Below are positions 60,516 to 64,000 of a stretch of 64,000 bases of DNA, one piece after another; the stretch's first letter is position 1; each line of letters opens with the position of its first letter. The notes beneath the pieces are model-generated. The model was not told where the DNA came from. It worked only from the letters and a program-made list of their open reading frames with translations, and ran no database searches. The translations under genes and the position numbers were made by a program. This DNA comes from Takakia lepidozioides. Taxonomy: Eukaryota > Streptophyta > Takakiopsida > Takakiales > Takakiaceae. The DNA lies in assembly GCA_030704615.1 (NCBI GenBank), contig CM060732.1, positions 22,072,001 through 22,136,000 on the forward strand. The letters are read 5' to 3'.

Positions 60516-60842
60516 GTTTTTCCATGAACTGTCATATCGCAACAGGTTGTGGGAATTAAGATGTCGTTGACGACACCTTAATCGCCCCGACCTGCACACG
60601 CACCGCCTTCAAAGGTTTGTTGGATTTCTGTTTTTTCCATTTTTGGGCCATAATCTAAAAAGACATGTGGCAGCAGCTGGTGGGATTTAAGATGTCGTTG
60701 ACGACACCTTAATCGCCGCGACCTGCACAAGTGTCGGCTTTGTAGTTTTGTTGGATTCAAATTTTCTGGTTTTTTGGGATTTTCCATGAAATGTTTGTGG
60801 CAACAAGAGGTGGGAATTAAGATGTCGTTGACGACACCTTAA
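60128..60842. repeat. Right subterminal array of seven palindromes
   Basis: Starts are 60128, about 60259, 60338, 60417, 60556, 60687 and 60817. Spacing is about 130 or 79 bases. Spacers share the word CCTGCACACGCACCGCCTTC or close variants and differ from the intron arrays. All copies have TG at the centre, whereas most intron 2 copies have CA when read on the same strand. Confidence 0.95.
60485..60514. repeat. Poly-T run of 30 bases
   Basis: Uninterrupted T run inside a spacer of the right palindrome array; its length is prone to assembly error. Confidence 0.9.
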
Positions 60843-61390
60843 TCCCCACCTGGACACACACCGCCTTCAATGTTTTTTTGGACTCAATTTTTTGGGTTCA
60901 TTGTTTTTGGAGAAATGTTTCTGCGATTTGGTTTTGTCCTCTACTTCTCATGTTCTATCCTCCTCCCTCCTCTGCAGCCCCACCCCCATCAGAAGAGTCC
61001 ATAGGTAACTCAAATTTACTCCTGTATGTAATTGTCTTGTAACTTCAGCAGTTTCCTTCAAGTTCCCTCAAAGTAAGTATTGCCAGGATCAGCCGACAAA
61101 TCTGAAATTCAGGACACACTCGAGATGCAATTGCTCCACGTGAAACAAAAACGAAGTCATGGTTCATCCATTTTGCTCATTTCTCATCCAATAGTCATCC
61201 ACCATTCATCCTTTCCACTATTCATTCATCCTGAAACCATTCATTCGTCGGCTTTTTCATCGCACATTCATACCATACGGTCGTCGTGGAGCTTGGATTG
61301 TCCTGTCGGATGGGGTGTGCATGCGTCCATGCATTTGTCCACGGCAATAGGCCCTCTTCTTCCCTCGGTTGTAGGCTCCCATTCACTAAT
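60843..61390. other. Right subterminal region without genes
   Basis: No coding signal. ATTCATCC- and CATTCATTC-like words recur between 61170 and 61270. Confidence 0.4.
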
Positions 61391-61493
61391 CTGCTCACGC
61401 TTTGAATCTGCTCACGCTTTAGGGATCCTGCTCACGTTTTCCACTTTAAGCGTGAGCGTGCTCACGTGAGCTGCTCACACGGTAGCTGCCCTC
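61391..61493. repeat. Right terminal inverted repeat and subterminal repeats
   Basis: CTGCTCACG occurs at 61391, 61408 and 61428. It is followed by GTGAGCGTGCTCACGTGAGC (61452-61471), which can fold into a hairpin, and by the terminal repeat itself (61471-61493). Orientation mirrors the left end. Confidence 0.8.
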
Positions 61494-61502
61494 AAGATGA
61501 AG
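61494..61502. repeat. Right target-site duplication of the 13-kb element
   Basis: AAGATGAAG, the partner of 48461-48469. It encodes L-H-L of the LINE on the minus strand. Confidence 0.85.
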
Positions 61503-63711
61503 AGCCTGCAACGCGGCCGTAATATTTGATGTCATGGCATTGTTCAACAACATGACAATATCATCTGCGTATAGCGAAGTTTTGATAAATGCAGGAGCAG
61601 GTAGCGAATGGCGGATTTGAAGGCCCTGAATGTGCGAACTAGAATCAAGAAGATGTCCAAGACAATCTGCCGCAAACAAGAAAAGAAAGGGGGCCAACGG
61701 GCAACCTTGCCGAATAGAACAATGTAATTGAAAGGCCGAGGAGAGGATACCATTCACCAGGACTTTGCTGGAAGCTGAAGAGAGCAGGATCTTGACCCAT
61801 TGAAGAAAGCTCCCTCACAATCCTAGCTTGTGCATAGCACCCAAGAGGAAGTCCCAATCCACATTGTCGAACGCTTTTTCGAAGTCCAACATAAGCAGGG
61901 CCAGAGGTTGATCTGATTCACAAGCAAGTTGTAAGGCTTCAAGGGCCAAGAGGATATTATCTAGGATCATCCTGTTGCTCATGAAACCAGTCTGATCAGG
62001 TCGCACTAGCTTATGAAGGAAGGGCTGTAATCTCTGCGTGAGAGCCTTAGCAATAATTTTATAGGTTGAATTGAGCAAGGTGATGGGTCTATAATTGGAA
62101 ATAATATCTCTATCGCCCTTCTTGAAAATCAAGGTAATGACTCCTTGAGAAAGTTGGGAAGGCATAATGCCCTTATGAATGATGTCGTTTGCCATGAGGA
62201 GAAAATCATCTCCCAAATTGCTCCAAAGGGCTTTGAAAAACTCCACGGGAAGTCCATCAAGGCCCGGCGATTTTAGAGAGGGCAGGGCTTCCATGGCATC
62301 ACGCAATTCATCTACCGAGAATGGAGCTGATAGAGATAAGGATTCTTCTAGGGATAAAATTTTGGGAACACAGTCCAGGACTCTATGTCTCGAGTCCACA
62401 GTGTCCATAGAAATTGTGGGGCGAGCAAAAAGATTGGAGAAATAGGATGCAACCACCGAAGCCATTGCCTTGGGGCTAGAGTGGGATGTGTACATACGAT
62501 CTCCGAGAGAGCATATGGAAACAACCGACTGACGCTGTTTAGCCTTCTGAAAAAAATACTCCGACATTTTTTCACCCTTCAATGACCAGGACACCCCCGC
62601 TTTCCTTTTCATGTTGAGCTCTTTTAAGGCGCGGAGCTCAACTAGTTCACGCCTGGCCTGGAATAGCAACTGGAAAGTGACAGGGCCCACCAGGTTAGAC
62701 TCAACCAACCATTGACAGTGGGCAATTGTTTTCAGAAGGACTTTCTCCTTTCTAGCCCTATCTTCCGCCATCTGTCTAGACAAGTATTGAGCTCTGGATC
62801 TGGTAGCAGCGAGCTTAGAAAGAAATATGATTGAAGGAGAGGCAAAAGAATTACCCGCCTCTTGCCATACCCTTCCTAGGTCCTGCACCATAGGAATGGA
62901 TTTAAGAAGAGAAGGGTTTAGCTTGAAGAAACCTCTACCCCTGCGGTGGAGCCCAGGCACTTTTAACTGAACTGAGACCAGCGCATGATCGAAGTCAGGT
63001 AAGATAGGGGGAAGGGGGAGTGGAGAGATCCAAGAGGAGGCTGTGGGAGAAGAATAAAACCTGTCCAGCTTGGCCATGCCTAAATCAGGAGGGCGTCTAT
63101 TAATAGACCAAGTGAATCTAAGAGAAGAACGCACAAAACGGAAGGAATCGGAGAGGCCAACTGAAAAGCAAAGACGATCCCAGGCTGCTTGTTCTTCAGT
63201 AGATAAGGACTGAGAGGATGGCCCCAGCCTGTCAGAGAGACATTCTACCATATTAAAATCACCTCCTAGGATCCAGTTATCTACCTCCGGTGCTTTAGAA
63301 TTGATTCATGAATTGAGGCCCAGAAATCTATTCGCTCAGAAGTGGAGTTAGGAGCATATATGTTTATGAAAGCTGAAGCCCCAAAAACAGAGGAGCTAAC
63401 TGTGAAAGCACATTGAGCCCTACCTGGCATCCAAATGTCTATTTTTGAAAAGCAATTACCCAACGAAGGCGAGACAAGGATGGCAGTACCACCTCTAGAG
63501 TCTACTAAAGTCGGGTTCCACCATGCCAGGGTGGAGGGCCAGATTGACTGTCCTAAGGAAACAATTTTCCTTGCAGAAAGCTTATGCTCTTGCAGGAACA
63601 AAATGTTATTAAGAGGTAAAAGAGAGGAGGCCCAATTCCGGATTCTACTTCGTTTGGGCACAGACCCCTCGGAGCCGATTCCTCTAATGTTCCAAGAGTA
63701 TAGATTCCAAC

Positions 63712-64000
63712 TCATGTAGGCTGAACTGCGAAGCCCGTGACTGATTCACGATTTGATGGCTGTAGGGGAGTAACCTCGAACGTCAGTCGGGGGTCGGTAG
63801 GAAGAAGAGAAGGCACCCATTTGTAACCCGATGGAGCCGAGACTTTCAAGGATCCCACAAACGAGATTGTAACACTGTTAGGGCACAAAGAAACGGAGAT
63901 GGAGCAAGGCCAGACAATTCTCTTAAGGACTGAGCTAGATAGCAGAGAATGCATGGAGACCTTCAGAAATTTTGATATAAAAAACAATCCTTCATGCGAG
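63712..64000 (-). pseudogene. LINE-B ORF1 C-terminal fragment
   Basis: A frame of about 90 codons with no recognised domain ends TGA at 63714-63712, overlapping the ATG of ORF2 by the ATGA arrangement. Role inferred only from position upstream of the L1-like ORF2. It is incomplete because of the window edge. Confidence 0.55.

Larger units (their letters stand above)
48470..61493. mobile_element. 13-kb Mutator-like DNA transposon carrying a ParB-like/DNA methyltransferase gene
   Basis: The ends are 23-bp terminal inverted repeats (48470-48492 and 61471-61493), identical at 18 of 23 positions and both finishing with the inner word GTGTGAGCAG. They are flanked by AAGATGACG (48461-48469) and AAGATGAAG (61494-61502), a 9-bp target duplication with one mismatch, the length typical of Mutator elements. 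Removing the element and one duplication joins two LINE halves in frame. Content: a minus-strand multi-exon methyltransferase gene (48965-56228), a plus-strand MULE transposase (about 56862-59996), and palindrome arrays at 50.4, 51.3-51.8, 53.5-54.9, 55.2-55.3 and 60.1-60.8 kb. The single mismatch in the duplication and the lesions in both genes imply an old insertion. Confidence 0.9.
61494..64000 (-). mobile_element. LINE family B, 5' half of the interrupted copy
   Basis: Minus strand from the window edge: a C-terminal piece of ORF1 (63987-63712), then ORF2, whose ATG overlaps the ORF1 stop (ATGA at 63715-63712). ORF2 begins with an APE-type endonuclease (LYSWNIRGIG, LFLQEHKL, then NWILGGDFNMVE after a frameshift near 63.28 kb). 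It continues into reverse transcriptase: LKSPGLDGLPVEFFKALW, LIFKKGDRDIISNYRPITLL, LDFEKAFDNVDW, IRQGCPLAPFLFLF and the catalytic YADD. A TGA lies at 61817-61815. The frame stops at the element junction (residues LQALHL at 61494), and the next expected residues are found at 48460. The 5' end is outside the window. Confidence 0.93.

Noticed and set aside
46885-64000. Assembly chimera joining two unrelated LINE copies
   Set aside because: The 9-bp duplication, inverted ends and exact frame continuity at both breakpoints are not expected from a misassembly.

Overview
The window is nuclear DNA of a green plant-lineage eukaryote. It holds two recognisable host genes: a plant-type cyclic nucleotide-gated channel with a C-terminal IQ motif, and a plant CLU/FRIENDLY mitochondria-clustering gene. 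Both are cut into many exons with GT-AG introns. A plant chromovirus, L1-like LINEs and tRNA-derived SINEs surround them. An early-diverging streptophyte (a charophyte alga, or possibly a bryophyte) fits best, but the species cannot be fixed from the sequence alone.

Layout: 1-3.7 kb is a decayed Ty3/gypsy element on the minus strand. 3.7-8.3 kb is non-coding and holds a SINE with a 12-bp target duplication and a PIF/Harbinger-type MITE with TTA target sites. 8.4-9.5 kb is a LINE 3' end (family B). 12.0-17.2 kb is the CNGC gene (8 exons). 18.1-20.1 kb is probably an unidentified minus-strand membrane-protein gene. 22.2-23.5 kb holds LINE family A fragments. 23.9-44.9 kb is the CLU gene, whose 8-kb intron 12 carries a nearly complete antisense LINE-A plus fragments. 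45.5-46.1 kb is a transposase relic.

The most interesting structure is at 48,470-61,493: a 13-kb Mutator-like element that inserted into an L1-like LINE (family B). The two halves of that LINE lie at 46.9-48.5 kb and 61.5-64.0 kb. The element has imperfect 23-bp terminal inverted repeats (18/23 identical), a 9-bp target duplication (8/9), and subterminal GTGAGCAG-type repeats. The interrupted LINE reading frame resumes across the two breakpoints with no residue lost.

Inside the element two genes point away from a shared interval near 56.2-56.9 kb. One (plus strand) is a damaged MULE transposase with a SWIM-like zinc motif. The other (minus strand, about 11 exons) encodes a protein with a ParB/Srx-like DGNHR motif followed by a beta-order N6-adenine/N4-cytosine DNA methyltransferase domain. 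At least 32 copies of a 26-bp near-perfect palindrome (arms TTAAGATGTCGT) fill its introns and the right subterminal region, and I saw none outside the element. A DNA transposon carrying a prokaryote-style ParB-like/methyltransferase gene together with palindrome arrays is not something I can match to a described system. Both genes now carry nonsense or frameshift lesions, so this copy looks immobile and non-coding.
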